DNA of 64,000 nucleotides from Sordariomycetes sp. S80-01Y (lineage: Eukaryota > Ascomycota > Sordariomycetes). Below are positions 1 to 11,600 of this stretch, in pieces. The notes under the pieces are model-generated. The model was not told where the DNA came from, did not search any database, and saw only the letters and a list, made by a program, of their open reading frames with translations. The stretch is from positions 1,550,001 to 1,614,000 of the forward strand of contig JAXQJY010000030.1 in the NCBI GenBank assembly GCA_037042185.1, given 5' to 3'. The position numbers were made by a program, and so were the translations under genes. Positions within the stretch are counted from its first letter, which is position 1. The number at the start of each line of letters is the position of its first letter.

Positions 1-408
1 TCCCCCGAGCCTAATAAAAGTGGAACCGTTCAGGCGAGCCCCTGCCGTTTCGGCAGCCACTGGCCACCGGAAGCCCAGAAGCTCCTGCAGGCGCTGTAGC
101 AGCTGCAGCTCACGCCTGCACTGCGCTGCGTTGCACGCCTGGAAAATATTTCAGATATCGCGATTCCCAGCTCATCTTCCCCTTTCCTCCCCTTCCTCTC
201 TCAACACACCTCATTCAGTCAACTTGTGTCTCCGCGCAACGCTCGACGTTTGTCTAACCTCTATCTGTTTCTAGGGCACGAAGCTACCCTGATCAACTTC
301 CTCCTCATTGCTCACGAGTTCGATTTCTGACGAACTTGTTAATCCCGTCACCTCAAGCACCGACATCGACCTCCAACGTCATATCCACACCTCTCCGACA
401 CCGCCAAC
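1..408 (+). promoter_or_regulatory. Upstream region and leader of the two-RRM gene
   Basis: This stretch holds no convincing coding exon. It is pyrimidine-rich from about 160 onward, which is typical of fungal core promoters and leaders. A CTAAC-like branch site followed by a T/C tract and TAG at about 258-275 looks like a splice acceptor, so a 5' UTR intron is possible, but I found no strong matching donor. Confidence 0.35.
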
Positions 409-1773
409 ATGTCTGCACCTGCTGCCGCCCCCGTGGACAACCAGGCTCCTGAGGCTGCCACCACCGTTAACGACGTTGCCAACACTCTGAGCAATACCAC
501 CCTCAATGACAAGGCCGCCGCCAACGAGGCTGCCTCGGCCTCTGCTGCCGAAGGTCGCCGTCTTTACATCGGCAACCTGGCCTATGCGACAACTGAGGGG
601 GAGTTGAAGGACTTCTTCAAGAGCTATCTTGTGTGAGTGCTATTCCGGACCTCCCTCCGCTGCATTTCGATCGCATATGTCGTCGCAACACGGACGAGCT
701 GCTCTGACACCGTACTCGTCACCCCTGCTTTGACAGCTGTGCAGCTGGGCATTGCAGCCCCGACACGAACCCCCATCATCGAGCTTTCGCTGACAAGCCC
801 CCAGCGAGTCCGTTTCCATCCCCAAGAACCCCCGTACCGACCGTCCCGTTGGCTACGCCTTCGTCGACCTCTCGACTCCCACCGAGGCCGAGCGTGCCAT
901 CGAGGAGCTCTCCGGCAAGGAGATTCTCGAGCGCAAGGTTTCCGTTCAGCTTGCCCGCAAGCCTGAACCCGCTGGTGAGAAGACTGAGGCTGCCGAGGGT
1001 ACTGGCTCCGAGGGCACTCGCCGCCGCGCTTCTGGCCGTGGCCGTGGTCGCGGTCGTGGACGCAACGGCCGAGGTGCCCGTGGTGCCCGTGGCGAGGGCG
1101 AGGATGCTAAGGAGGGCGAGGCTACTGAGGCCGCCCCTGCAACTGCTGAGGCTGCTACTGCCGATGCTGCCACTCAAGAGGTTCACCCTTTGGCCGATAT
1201 CACCAATATTTCCAAGAGCAACACTGACGAGAATGCAAAGAAGGGTAACCAGCAACGCCAGCGCCGTGAGCGTGGCCCCCCCGCTGATGGCATCCCCTCC
1301 AAGACCAAGGTCATGGTTGCGAACCTGCCCTACGATCTGACTGAGGAGAAGGTGAGTGATACAGAAGCGGCAAAAGATGCGACACGAGCTGACAAAACTA
1401 GCTTATTGAGCTCTTCAAGGACTACCAGCCTTCCTCTGCCAAGATCGCCCTCCGCCCCATCCCTCGCTTCATGATTAAGAAGCTCCAAGCTCGTGGCGAG
1501 GCCCGCAAGGGTCGGGGTTTTGGTTTCGTTACCCTGGCCTCCGAGGAACTCCAGAAGAAGGCCGTCGAGGAGATGAATGCCAAGGAAATTGAGGGCCGCG
1601 AGATTGCCGTCAAGGTCGCTATTGACTCCCCTGACAAGACCGACGAGGAGGCCAACGCTCCTGCCGAGGAAACCACTGGTCAGGAGAACACCGAGCCCGC
1701 CAGCACCGAGGAGCCTGCTCCTGCCGCTGCCGCCGACACTACCACTCCTGCTCCCGCTACCACCGCTGCTTAA
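409..1773 (+). CDS. Two-RRM RNA-binding protein with RG-rich linker
   Basis: Exons are 409-632, 805-1351 and 1402-1773, giving 380 residues. The first intron starts GTGAGT and ends CCCAG; the second starts GTGAGT and ends CTAG. RRM1 has RNP2 LYIGNL and RNP1 VGYAFVDL, the latter split from the former by intron 1. A linker rich in RGRGRG repeats follows, then RRM2 with RNP2 VMVANL and RNP1 GRGFGFVTL. The N-terminus and the C-terminal tail are Ala/Pro/Glu/Thr-rich and low in complexity. The architecture fits a nuclear or shuttling mRNA- or rRNA-binding protein. I do not recognise a specific orthologue, so the target RNA is unknown. The start is the first ATG that keeps the RRM frame, and the codons are strongly biased to C/G in the third position, which suggests high expression. 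Confidence 0.88.
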
Positions 1774-2722
1774 GTCTTCGACTTGGAGCTTCGGCGACAA
1801 TGACCGGCCTGTAATACACTTATGATTTGGCACGGATTTGGACGAATTTCTTTACGACATGCTCGCTACCAAGGTTCGACAAGGGCGTTCACACCTACCT
1901 GGGATCAAGGAGAGGGCATATTTAGATGTGGTCTCTTGCTAGCTTGGGACAGGTGTCTCCCCGCCTTCACTTCTTTTGACAACGCTTAATCTGTCCGCGG
2001 AATGGGATGCAGATTCAAAGATACCAAAATCGAAAAAACAATGACAAGCCCTCAAAAGCAACATTGACATTTACCGTTTCCGTCATCCTGAGTTGGTGGT
2101 ACATTAGCTCGATAAGGGAGGTCCCGGCTGGAAGAATCTGGCGCAATGATTAAAAGGGCAACTTCGGCTGAATCGACGTTTCGTGCTGTGTGATGTGGTA
2201 CAGAGCTGTTAAAAAGCTCTCGAGTAATGCGCATTGGCATATCCATCGTTGTCAACTTATAAATGTTTCATTTCACCTGGATTTAGGGATTCTTATGCTC
2301 GTAAACTGTTGCCTACCTTATATGGTTGCACAAACTCCTGCAAGACACACCGAATCCAAGTGGCGGAGAATGGCAAGATATGTCCAAATAGGAAGCTCCC
2401 CGAACGGTTAAGATGTACGGAACATCTGGCGCGTTGGAGGTTGAGTGCTGATCACTATGTGAGGCCTGAAGGTCAAGTTGGACCTGTAGTGGGGGCGACT
2501 TTCAGGGAGGGGGGGATTGGAGTGGCTTGGACCTTGACCGACTGCCAGTGCCCAGGTGGTTCCAGATTGGCCCCTTGCCATTCCTCCGACACTGTCACTG
2601 CCACGAAGCGCCATAGCAACACGCGACATTTCTCCTTCCTGCATCCTCTGACCCGACATCATCCGCTCAACACGTCCTTTATTTAGCTTTATCTTGCTTC
2701 TGGCGCCAGCTTACCGCCCGCG
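1774..2722. other. Intergenic region, no gene seen
   Basis: This is the 3' flank of the RRM gene followed by the promoter of the ArfGAP gene. Open frames here are short, lack codon bias and have no recognisable motif. I see no repeat or RNA gene. Confidence 0.5.
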
Positions 2723-4016
2723 ATGGCGTCCAAAGCCATGTGGGAGGTCGACCCCGAAACGCGATCCAAAGTTGGTACTGTCGTCTTCCTTCCTGGCGCC
2801 TACTAATGCCTTGTTCTCTTTGCGCAATAGCTCGCTGCTCTTCAGAAAGAATCTAGCAACAACGTCTGCTGCGATTGTAACGCGCCGTCCCCGCAATGGG
2901 CATCTCCTAAGTTCGGCATATTCATCTGTTTGACCTGCGCCGGCAAGCACCGCGGCTTGGGCGTGCATATCTCGTTTGTGCGCAGTGTATCCATGGATGC
3001 TTTCAAGGCAATCGAAATCGAGCGGATGAGACTAGGCGGTAATGACGGTTGGAGGAGTTTTTACGAAGAGCACGAGCCTGGCGTTACATGGGATAATGGG
3101 ACCGAGAGTGAGAGGTACACTGGGGATGTAGGAGAGGAGTGGAAGGATAGGTTGACGGCCAAGGTCGAAGGACGCGAATATGTGGCTAGCGAGAAGAAGC
3201 CTGCGCCGATTAAGAAGACGCCTACGAATCCCACGACCAAGACGAGCAGGAGCGGCACGCCGCTGAGCGGAACCGCGAGTCGAAGCGAAAGCCCGGGACA
3301 GCAATCTCAGCAAGGAGGGAAGGTCAAGGTCGATGATCAATACTTTGCTCGTCTGGGAGCGGACAATGCCTCCAGGCCAGATGATCTACCTCCCAGCCAG
3401 GGTGGCAAGTATGCCGGCTTTGGAAGTACACCTACCCCGGCAGCACAGAATAGCAGCGCGCCGACCTTTGATGATGTGCAGAAGGATCCAGTGGCAGCTT
3501 TGACGAGAGGATTTGGGTGGTTTACCAGTACGGTCAGTAAAACGGCTAAGAATGTGAATGATGGGTACATTCAGCCAGCTTCGAAGCAGGTTTGTTTTCC
3601 TCTACTTCCTTTCTTCCCCATTCAGGCCTCTCCTCGGGGTTCTCCTTGTACATCGGACTTTAAAGGCTGACAGACTTTTGCAGTTTGCCGACAGCGACTT
3701 CGCAAAGCAAGCGCAGATGGGCGCTGCCAACTTCGCCAAACAAGCCCAACTGGCGGGCAAGAACGTAGGCGAGAACTTTAACCGGTTTGTCGAAGGCAAT
3801 GAGGGCCATCAGTCAAACCAGATCCCTACGAGGTCGAATATGGATGAGACCAAAAGGAGTTTCTGGGATGACTTCTCCGCTTTGGCGAACGACGGCACAA
3901 GTAGACAGAAGCCCCAACAGAGTAGTGCGATTGGGACGAGCGCGATGGGGATGGGAAGTAAGAAGCAGGCAAAGCCGGTGCAAAAGAAGAACGACGACGG
4001 GTGGGATGATTGGTGA
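2723..4016 (+). CDS. GCS1: ArfGAP zinc-finger protein (Gcs1 type)
   Basis: Exons are 2723-2770, 2831-3589 and 3684-4016, giving 379 residues. Intron 1 has a TACTAATG branch site and ends AATAG. The N-terminal ArfGAP domain shows the zinc site C29-x2-C32-x16-C49-x2-C52, directly followed by the Arg-finger segment HRGLGVHISFVRS (R57). ArfGAPs of this class stimulate GTP hydrolysis by Arf1 and act in Golgi-ER and post-Golgi vesicle traffic. The middle is Ser/Pro/Gly-rich, and the C-terminal third contains repeated FAKQAQ segments that may form amphipathic helices sensing membrane curvature, as in ArfGAP1 (inference). The length is close to yeast Gcs1 (352 residues). It ends in a DDGWDDW motif. 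Confidence 0.93.
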
Positions 4017-4643
4017 TCTCGCAAGCCAGATAGAAGTAAGAAGGCGTGCCGGAGAGGACTGTAGACGGGTTGATACGGATCATGGGTGGCTCGCTCTTTT
4101 CTTGGGCATGTTGGTTGCGCCGCCTTGAAGGGATGGATGCCAGCCCTTACTTGAGGCTCGTAGGTTGGCGTGGTGTCACACCCATGAGTCCAGCTTCGTA
4201 CGAGCGTCAAATCCTGGCAAGCGGCAAGATCGAGGTGCTCCTAGGAGGAGACTCTGCTGTTGACGGCCTATAGTGTTAGGAGCTAGGCGTTGGGTTATGT
4301 ACTGGTAGAGGTTCCGTTCTATCTTTATACTCAATTCCCCAATCCTTCTGAGAGAACGTAGTCATTGTCCTAGCTGATAGCACACCCCTGAGCTATAGCT
4401 GATAAAAGTTCGGCATTACACCCCGTCGTCAACTCGGCTACTCTCGCTGTCCCCACACCTCCGAGACCAGCGCCGGCTTTTCGCAAGTCGATCGAGCACG
4501 TCACGTGGGGTCGTGGCCCGAGGTTGGAGCCGGGCCTAGCCGGTCTGTATCGACTCCTCGCCGATGTCGACACTCTTAACAGCTACACCCAATCCCCTCC
4601 TCTCCTACTTGAGTTGTTAGCTGTAGGGTCAATTCTTCTCGAG
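4017..4643. other. Intergenic region, no gene seen
   Basis: Terminator flank of the ArfGAP gene and promoter of the ETF beta gene. No motif-bearing open frame, repeat or RNA gene was found. Confidence 0.5.
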
Positions 4644-5586
4644 ATGTCTTCCCTCAGGATTCTGGTCCCCGTGAAGCGGGTGATTGACTATGCGGTAAAT
4701 ACCAACCACCCTTCCTCTTCCCACGTCACATGCGCAAAGACCGAAAAGCGAAGGAACGATGATCGTCGGAAGCACAGGTGCTAACAATTGGAATTCAGGT
4801 CAAGCCCCGCGTCAACAAGGCCATGACGGGTGTCGAAACCGCCGGTGTAAAACACTCCATGAACCCATTCGACGAGCTCTCCATAGAGGAATCCGTGCGC
4901 ATCCGCGAAAAGAAGCGCGCCCCCGGCGGCGTCGAGGACATCTGCGCCATATCCGCCGGTCCGCCTAAGTCGGCTGACATTCTGCGTACGGCGATGGCTA
5001 TGGGTGCCGATAGGGGTGTCCATGTTGAATTGAAGGATGGGGAGGAGATGGAACCGCTTACCGTTGCTAAAATGCTGAAGGCGGCCGCGGAGAAGGAGAA
5101 ATCCAACCTCATAATCCTGGGGAAGCAGAGTATCGATGACGATGCAGCGCAAACGGGACAAATGCTTGCAGGACTACTGGGCTGGCCGCAGGCTACCCAA
5201 GCCAGCAAGGTCGAATTTGGGGAGGGCGATAGCATCACCGTGACCAAAGAGGTCGACGGAGGCGTTGAGACGGTGAAGGCGAAGCTGCCGATGGTTGTCA
5301 CGACGGATTTGAGGTTGAATGAGCCGCGGTACGCGAGTCTGCCCAACATTATGAAGGCCAAGAAGAAGAAGCTTGAGAAGGTCAAGTTGGATGACTACGG
5401 GTTGAGCAACGACACAAGGCTGAAGGTGTTGAAGGTCACAGGTATGTCAGACAACGGCGGCGATAGGGTGAAATCAAGAATCCATGCTAATCTTCGTGAA
5501 CAGAACCGCCAACACGTCAAGGTGGTGGCAAGGTTGAGGACGTTGGTGGACTTGTCAGCAAGCTGAAGGAACTCGGTGCTCTGTAA
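4644..5586 (+). CDS. CIR1: Electron transfer flavoprotein subunit beta
   Basis: Exons are 4644-4694, 4799-5441 and 5504-5586, giving 258 residues, the usual length for this subunit (about 255-260). The N-terminus ILVPVKRVIDY and the segment from about residue 175 containing VVTTDLRLNEPRYASLP match the ETF beta family signature, which contributes to AMP and FAD binding. With the alpha subunit it accepts electrons from mitochondrial acyl-CoA and other dehydrogenases and passes them to ETF-ubiquinone oxidoreductase. No classical cleavable presequence is visible, as is usual for ETF beta, which uses an internal N-terminal signal. The short last exon (83 nt) encodes the conserved C-terminal helix ending KLKELGAL. 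Confidence 0.95.
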
Positions 5587-6440
5587 AGGCCTATGAAGAG
5601 TAGAAAAGGCACAAACCATATATTCGTCGAGGTCATAGTGCACACCGAATCAAGGACATTTGATATTGATGCAACCTGTCGTACCATCGGTAGCTGGGCG
5701 GCGCCATGACAGGTCGCGTCGACCTTAACGATTCAGCTTCCACATTTCAAGCTCCAAACCGACCAGAGCTCGAACAATGACAACGGGGGTTGGATATGGC
5801 GCCCTTGCTCTGGCGTCTGAGAGCCTCCCCTGCCGGCGCACGTGGAGCTGGGCGCGCCTTATATGTCGTGAGCCTCGCACTAGAGATTGAAGCGCGTTGG
5901 GCTCGATTACGACTGGTATAGGATGTCGTCCAAATCGGGATTGGGTCTTTGCTGACTTTCCACAAGTAGGTTTAGATGAGTGCCTCATTTACGTACGACG
6001 GGCTAAGGAACAGAAGCTGACCGCTTGTTGGTGACTTGGCCGCGATAGTGGCTCGCGACGATATCGGCGGTCGCGGCACCAGAGGAGTCAAGGTGCGCAA
6101 ACAGCGATGAGTAGCCCCACTATCTTCGCGCCCCCCGACCTGTCAAAGTCCGAGAAATTTGAGAAAACTAGTCGTTATCGACCAATGAGGGGCTCGCCTT
6201 TGTCAACTGAAGCCCGTCATCCGCCTTTATCTCTCCGGCCGTCGGTGGCCCGAAATTGACCTCAACGTCTGCGCTCTCACCAGACCTTTCTTTCCTCTCT
6301 TTTTTCCCTCTGACATCGATAATCCTCGACGAAGAAAAAACCCCCCACCACCTTTCAACAAACCCAACTTGTTGACCGTCAATCGGTTACTGCGCCATTT
6401 TGTTTAACTCAAACTTGCACGAATCCCCCAATCCGCCCTT
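5587..6440 (+). promoter_or_regulatory. Promoter and start of the arg-2 type leader
   Basis: The region between ETF beta and the attenuator uORF. A marked T/C tract lies at about 6285-6310, just before A/C-rich sequence, as in many fungal core promoters. No coding exon is supported. I found no full TGACTCA element here, although one lies within the leader at 6666-6672. Confidence 0.5.
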
Positions 6441-6780
6441 ATGACTGGGCGCCCATCCGTCTTCACTTCTCAGGTAAGTTGTGCTGAGCTGCCCTGCATT
6501 TCATCATCTGGACCCAGATCCAGCTGTCCCCCACCACGGCCGACTCTGTCCCATCCGGAGCTCGTGGGGATGGCGGATTTTGCTCCCTGTGATTTTCAGT
6601 AAATTCAATTGATTCATTCGCTAACACATGCCCTGCAGGATTATCTCTCAGGTACGCTGGACCCTTGACTCACCGCCACCACCCGCATCCATATCCACAC
6701 TAGGCGGTCAGTCGAAAGCTTCATGCTCAGCCATCCTAACTTTGTCTCCAGACCACCTCTGGAAGTCCCAAAGCCAGTAA
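6441..6780 (+). CDS. Arginine attenuator peptide uORF, split in three exons
   Basis: Exons 6441-6473, 6639-6651 and 6752-6780 join to a 24-codon uORF that ends 54 nt before the main start. The introns are GT-AG: intron 1 is 6474-6638 with GTAAGT, a CTAAC branch and GCAG; intron 2 is 6652-6751 with GTACGC and CCAG. The peptide starts MTGRPSVFTSQ and contains DYLSDHLW, matching the arginine attenuator peptide (AAP) known upstream of Neurospora arg-2 and yeast CPA1, including the Asp at position 12 and the Trp at 19. AAP stalls the ribosome at its stop codon when arginine is abundant, lowering translation of the enzyme and exposing the mRNA to nonsense-mediated decay. Residues 12-15 and one base of codon 16 lie on a 13-nt microexon. 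The length and the position before a CPSase small subunit make this assignment very firm. Confidence 0.96.
6666..6672 (+). promoter_or_regulatory. TGACTCA, CPC-1/GCN4-type site
   Basis: A perfect TGACTCA heptamer lies inside intron 2 of the attenuator uORF. This is the consensus of the general amino acid control activator (Gcn4, CPC-1 or CpcA), which is known to raise expression of arginine genes. Its position inside a transcribed leader intron is unusual. A 7-mer can occur by chance, so function is an inference. Confidence 0.45.
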
Positions 6781-6834
6781 AGGCCGCCACCAGCACCTCG
6801 ATCTCGAATTTCCCATCACCTTATACAATCCATC

Positions 6835-8327
6835 ATGTTCACCAGACTGGTGTCCGGCGCTGGCAAGACGGCTTCCAAGCGTGTCGCTGTCCCGGTCACT
6901 CCCAAGCAAGGAGTTGCCATTGCTGCTGGAGCTCAGCGCGTTGGTGGGCAGAGCAAGGTCGCTCGCAATGGTTCTCAGATGAGGGCTATGGCCACCCATG
7001 CTCCCACTCCTGCTGGTAGCAAGGGTCGTAAGATGCCTGTCCCGCCTACGCCTACCGAGCCCGTAGCTCAGGTCCCTGCCACCTTCACGATCAGGGTAAG
7101 CAGTTCCCCATATTGTTCCCTCAACAGATGCTGACTATTGTGTAGAACGGTCCCGTGTTCCAGGGCACCGCCTTCGGCGCCAACAAGAACATTACTGGTG
7201 AAGCCGTCTTCACAACGTCGCTTGTCGGATACCCGGAGTCCATGACCGACCCCTCGTATCGAGGTCAGATCCTCGTCTTCACCCAGCCCCTGATCGGCAA
7301 CTATGGTGTGCCTTCGAACGAGCGAGACGACTGGAACCTGCTCAAGTACTTTGAGAGCCCCCACATCCAGTGCGCCGGTATCGTCGTGGCGGACTACTGC
7401 ATCCAGTACAGCCACTGGACTGCCGTGCAGAGCTTGGCTGAGTGGTGTGCTCGCGAGGGCGTCCCTGCTATCTCGGGTGTTGACACTCGTGCCATTGTCA
7501 CCTATCTCAGGGAGCAAGGTTCTTCGCTCGCGCGCATTTCCTCTGGCGAGGAGTACGATGCCGACGAGGATGAGTCCTTTATCGACCCCGGCCAGATCAA
7601 CCTCGTCAAGCGCGTGAGCACAAAGGCGCCTTTCGTTGTGGAGAGCCCTGGCAGCAAGTACCACGTCGCCTTGCTTGACTGCGGTGTCAAGGAGAACATC
7701 CTTCGATCCCTTGTCAGCCGTGGCGCCAGTGTCACCGTCTTCCCGTACAACTACCCGATCTACAAGGTCGCCCAACACTACGATGGTGTCTTCATTTCCA
7801 ACGGCCCTGGTGACCCGACTCACTGTCAAGAGACTGTCTACAACCTCCAGCGTCTGATGGAGACCTCTAACATCCCCGTCATGGGCATCTGTCTCGGCCA
7901 CCAGCTCCTCGCCCTCGCCGTCGGCGCCACCACTATCAAGCTGAAGTATGGTAACCGCGCGCACAACATCCCCGCCCTCGATTTGACTACCGGCCAATGC
8001 CACATCACTTCCCAGAACCACGGCTACGCTGTCGACGCGTCTACCCTCCCCGATGAGTTCAAGGAGTACTTCGTCAACCTAAACGATGGATCTAACGAGG
8101 GCATGATGCACAAGACCCGACCCATCTTTAGCACGCAGTTCCACCCCGAGGCTAAGGGCGGGCCGCAGGACAGCTCTTACTTGTTTGAGAAGTACCTCGA
8201 GAACGTGGCTTTGGCCAAGAACAGCCAAGCGAGCTACAAGGACAACCGACCTACCCAGTTGATGCTTGATGTCATGAGCAGGGAGCGGGTTGGTGTTGAG
8301 CCTACGCCGCTAGCTGGATCTGGTTAA
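6835..8327 (+). CDS. arg-2: Arginine-specific carbamoyl phosphate synthase, small (glutaminase) subunit
   Basis: Exons 6835-7095 and 7146-8327 give 480 residues. Residues 1 to about 50 are rich in Arg, Lys, Ala and Ser, with few acids, and look like a mitochondrial presequence. The CPSase N-terminal domain follows, beginning near [21 protein letters not shown]. The class I glutamine amidotransferase domain shows the nucleophile Cys336 in MGICLGHQ and the triad partners His420 and Glu422 in FHPEAKGGP. The protein hydrolyses glutamine and channels ammonia to the large subunit to make carbamoyl phosphate for arginine synthesis in the mitochondrion. Translation is expected to be arginine-controlled through the uORF just upstream. 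The sole coding intron separates the targeting segment from the enzyme. Confidence 0.97.
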
Positions 8328-8691
8328 GAAGGAAAAGGGATGATGTGGTTTGAGGCGTTGCGTGGTTGGATGCGCTCTTTTATGTTGCATTGTTAGCTAG
8401 CTGTTCTGATAAGAAATCAATTCAATGGTCAAACAATTATGATTCAATCCTTGCCAAGAAGCCAATTCAACAACTCTCGATCTTAAGGGTTCTAATGTAT
8501 GCTGAAAGTCACAATCTTTTGACAGTGCGACATGCGTTGATAGGGACAGGTCTTACAAGTCAGCCCCTTTTTCCGGTTGGACATCTATGCGACTGGCATA
8601 ACCTCTTGAGCTTTCCGACTATAGCAGCCCTGATGGAGAAGTAAAAGGAGGTAAATTAAACCTTTCACATTTTCAAGATGATTCGAAATAT
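8328..8691. other. Convergent 3' flanks, no gene seen
   Basis: Shared 3' region of the CPSase gene (+) and the URB1-like gene (-). It is more A/T-rich than its surroundings, as expected for 3' UTRs, and holds no supported gene. Confidence 0.5.
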
Positions 8692-11600
8692 CTACTCTCT
8701 TGGCAACCCCTCCACAATCTTCAAAACCCCACCTCTACTCCATCTAGTAACTCTCTCCTGATCTGCCGTCTCCCATACCCTCCTCATCAACGCTCCAAGC
8801 ATGCCCTTCTCCGTTCCCACCGCAGTCCCCCTTTGAGCGTCCAACCAGCTTATAATCCCGAACCTAGTGATCAACGTCGTGCTCCCGCCCTCAATCTCGC
8901 TAGCCCGGTACAATATCCTCATGATCCTCGACCTGAGATTTTGTCTGAGGTGGGGGTTGGATCCCAAGGCGAGGATCTTTTCGAACCAGAGCTTCTTGTG
9001 AAACACAGTCAGGTCAAAGGGCGTGAGGAGGGATGCGAGGAGATAGGAGAGAAGGAAGGAGACTTCGGTGTAGTATCGGTCGTCCTCGGACGGTGCTCCG
9101 TGGAGGATCTCGTGGGCCAGAGGGATTTTGCCCTCGCCCCAGACAGGGGATTTCGTGAGGAAGCTGCACACTTTGGGGTATAGGGGATGTAGAGGATTCC
9201 TTAGCACTTCTAAAGCGTGGGTGGCGAATGCGATGAAAGCACTGGGAACGTTGCCCTTGGTGATGAAGGGTTTGGCGGATTCGCACAATTCTGACAGCAA
9301 AAGCCAGATTGCGTCGCGGTCTTCGTATGTTGAGGAGCGAATCTTGTGGGTGAGTTTGAGGAGGGATGTGTGTGCCTCCTTGCGAATCGACAGATCCGGT
9401 GAGGCTAGGAGTGTCAACAGGGGAGGGATGTGGTTATCTTCTATCAAGTCTTCGACCGACTTGCTCGACCATTTCGTAAGCGCTGAAGTGTCAAGATCTG
9501 AGGCTTCAGCGACGTGCAGAAGTTCGCGCAGCTGGGCGGAGTCGACGAAGGAGGTGCTCTTGGAAGATGGTGGTTTGGTGAAGATCTCATTGTCTTCTGG
9601 GAGCTCGTAGCCTTCCAAGAACTCAATATCCGACGCGACGTCGAGTTCGAACAGGTCGAGATCGACTGTAGCAAAGTGCTCCCGGATCTTCTCGTAGAGC
9701 ATCCCTACAAGCTCGCTGTCTTCCTGACTCGCGTCCGCCGCCGTGAAGTACAGACTCAGGAACTTGGCCAACGAGGCGCGCTGTTCCTTGTCGGCGGATG
9801 CCGTGGCGAAGGGGAGTTGCTCAACGATCGTAACGTTCAGGAGGCTGACCGCTTCAGACGGCGTGTCTGTAGTATAGGAGGAGAGGAGGTCGAGGTACTT
9901 GATAGGCGATGAAGCGCACCGGCTGATGCAGTTATCCAAGAAAGACCATACTGGTGCCATATCCTGGATTTCCGCAAGGTTTGTTGCGCAACGGAGGGTT
10001 TGAAGTAGAGGTTGGAGGCCAGAGGCTGAGGACACGATCTGGTTGTCTAGCGCCACTGTCCGGAGGATCTTCTTGATCTGTCGTGAAGGCGAGTCTTGAT
10101 TGTCATCGCAGAGCAGTCGTATCAAAGCAGTGAAGGGCAGTGAGCTCGATCCGTCCGAGACTTTGTCGACCTTGGAAAACCAGCGCATGCCGGGGGAGTG
10201 GCTGGCTATTGCGACTAGGTTCTCCAGCTCCATGACGCCGAAGGCCTTCGTTTCCTGTTCGACGTCTTGTTGGTTGAGTTTGTGAAGGATGTCGATGACG
10301 GTGGTTGAGACGTCGAAGTTGGCTGCGAGCGCCACTCGTGGGACGACCTCATAGTACAGTCGCAGTAGACGACTGGCGAGGGTTTTGTGAAGCAGATTGG
10401 CGGGCGGTACGCGTCGGTAGGACAGGACAATTTCCTTCATCTCCGGTATCCGTTGGCAGAAACCGTCGACCAGGCGGCGAGATGCGTCGGTCCAGAGAGT
10501 CATGCCATTCCGCGATGGCCCCTGAAGCATCTCGGTGGCAGTGGCGAGCTTCTCTAGGGCTAGGACCAGTATCCTCGTCGCGAAGAAAGATGTGAGGTTA
10601 GAGTTGGGGTCAAGACATCTCGTAATGACCTTCCTCTCAATGGGTAGCGGTATGATGTTGTCCAGCAGAATGGAGGTTGGTGGGGGCCCAAGGCTATACT
10701 TGGTCTTGTCGCCAAAGCCATCCGGCAGGGGTATCGACATCGTGCTGAATAGGAACGACGCATAGCCTATCCACGTCATGCTCAACTTCGGCGCGAAGCT
10801 GAACGCCCTGTTGTTGATGAAGAAGCTGGCAATCAGCTCAGGGGCCGCCTCGAAGATGGCGACCAGCAACTCGCTGTGCCTCATGTTCGACCACGGCCTT
10901 AGCTTCTGCGCGAATTCGGAGAGAACAAAGTTGTATACTGGTATCTCTTCACTGTATTTCGCTTCTGAGAGGGACCCCTGGAGACCGGCAACAGTAGAAC
11001 GCCGCGGTTGGGTACTGAATTCGTCGTCGATGGGTTTGGGATAGAGGCCTGTAGATGGGTAGAGGACCCCGGCGTTTGGAGTAGTGCACGCGTATATGAG
11101 GAATTCGTGGGCTTTTTGGCTGACGGCGGCCTTCTCTTCGTCGGTTTGAGAACTTGTGCCATAGGCGTAGAGCCCCAATATTCGCTGGAGGGACTTGGTG
11201 TTGAAGTTCCGTAGCTTGACCTCCCGCGGAATCTTATCGTCTGCCAGCACGTGTGCCTTCAATCCCTCAAGAATCTCCAATACCAGATTTGCGGGATCGG
11301 TCTTCAACATGAAGGTCAGGTGCGAGAGGAGCTCTCTTTGCGATAGCAACTCTTTGCGCCCATCTGAGTGCAGATACTTGAGACAAGTCAAAAGGTACCG
11401 CGCCGCATTCGTTCGCACTGACGTCTTTGTAGGGTCCGCCGCATTGTCTCCGGTGGGCGCGAGTTCCAAGTTCCGGGGTAGGAAAGCGAACGTAGCATGC
11501 CGAGCTCTGAAGACCTTCTTTGCGAAAGCGCCTCCGTCCAATGACACAACTTCCCTCAACAACCGCAGCGTCGGTGATATTATGAAGCCTTTCGCCTTCT

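Noticed and set aside
776-1255. Long minus-strand frame opposite the RRM gene
   Set aside because: Shadow of the G/C-ending codons of the real gene; Leu/Ser/Gly-rich without a motif.
7068-8021. 317-codon minus-strand frame opposite the CPSase gene
   Set aside because: Antisense shadow of strongly biased codons. The + strand protein is unambiguous.
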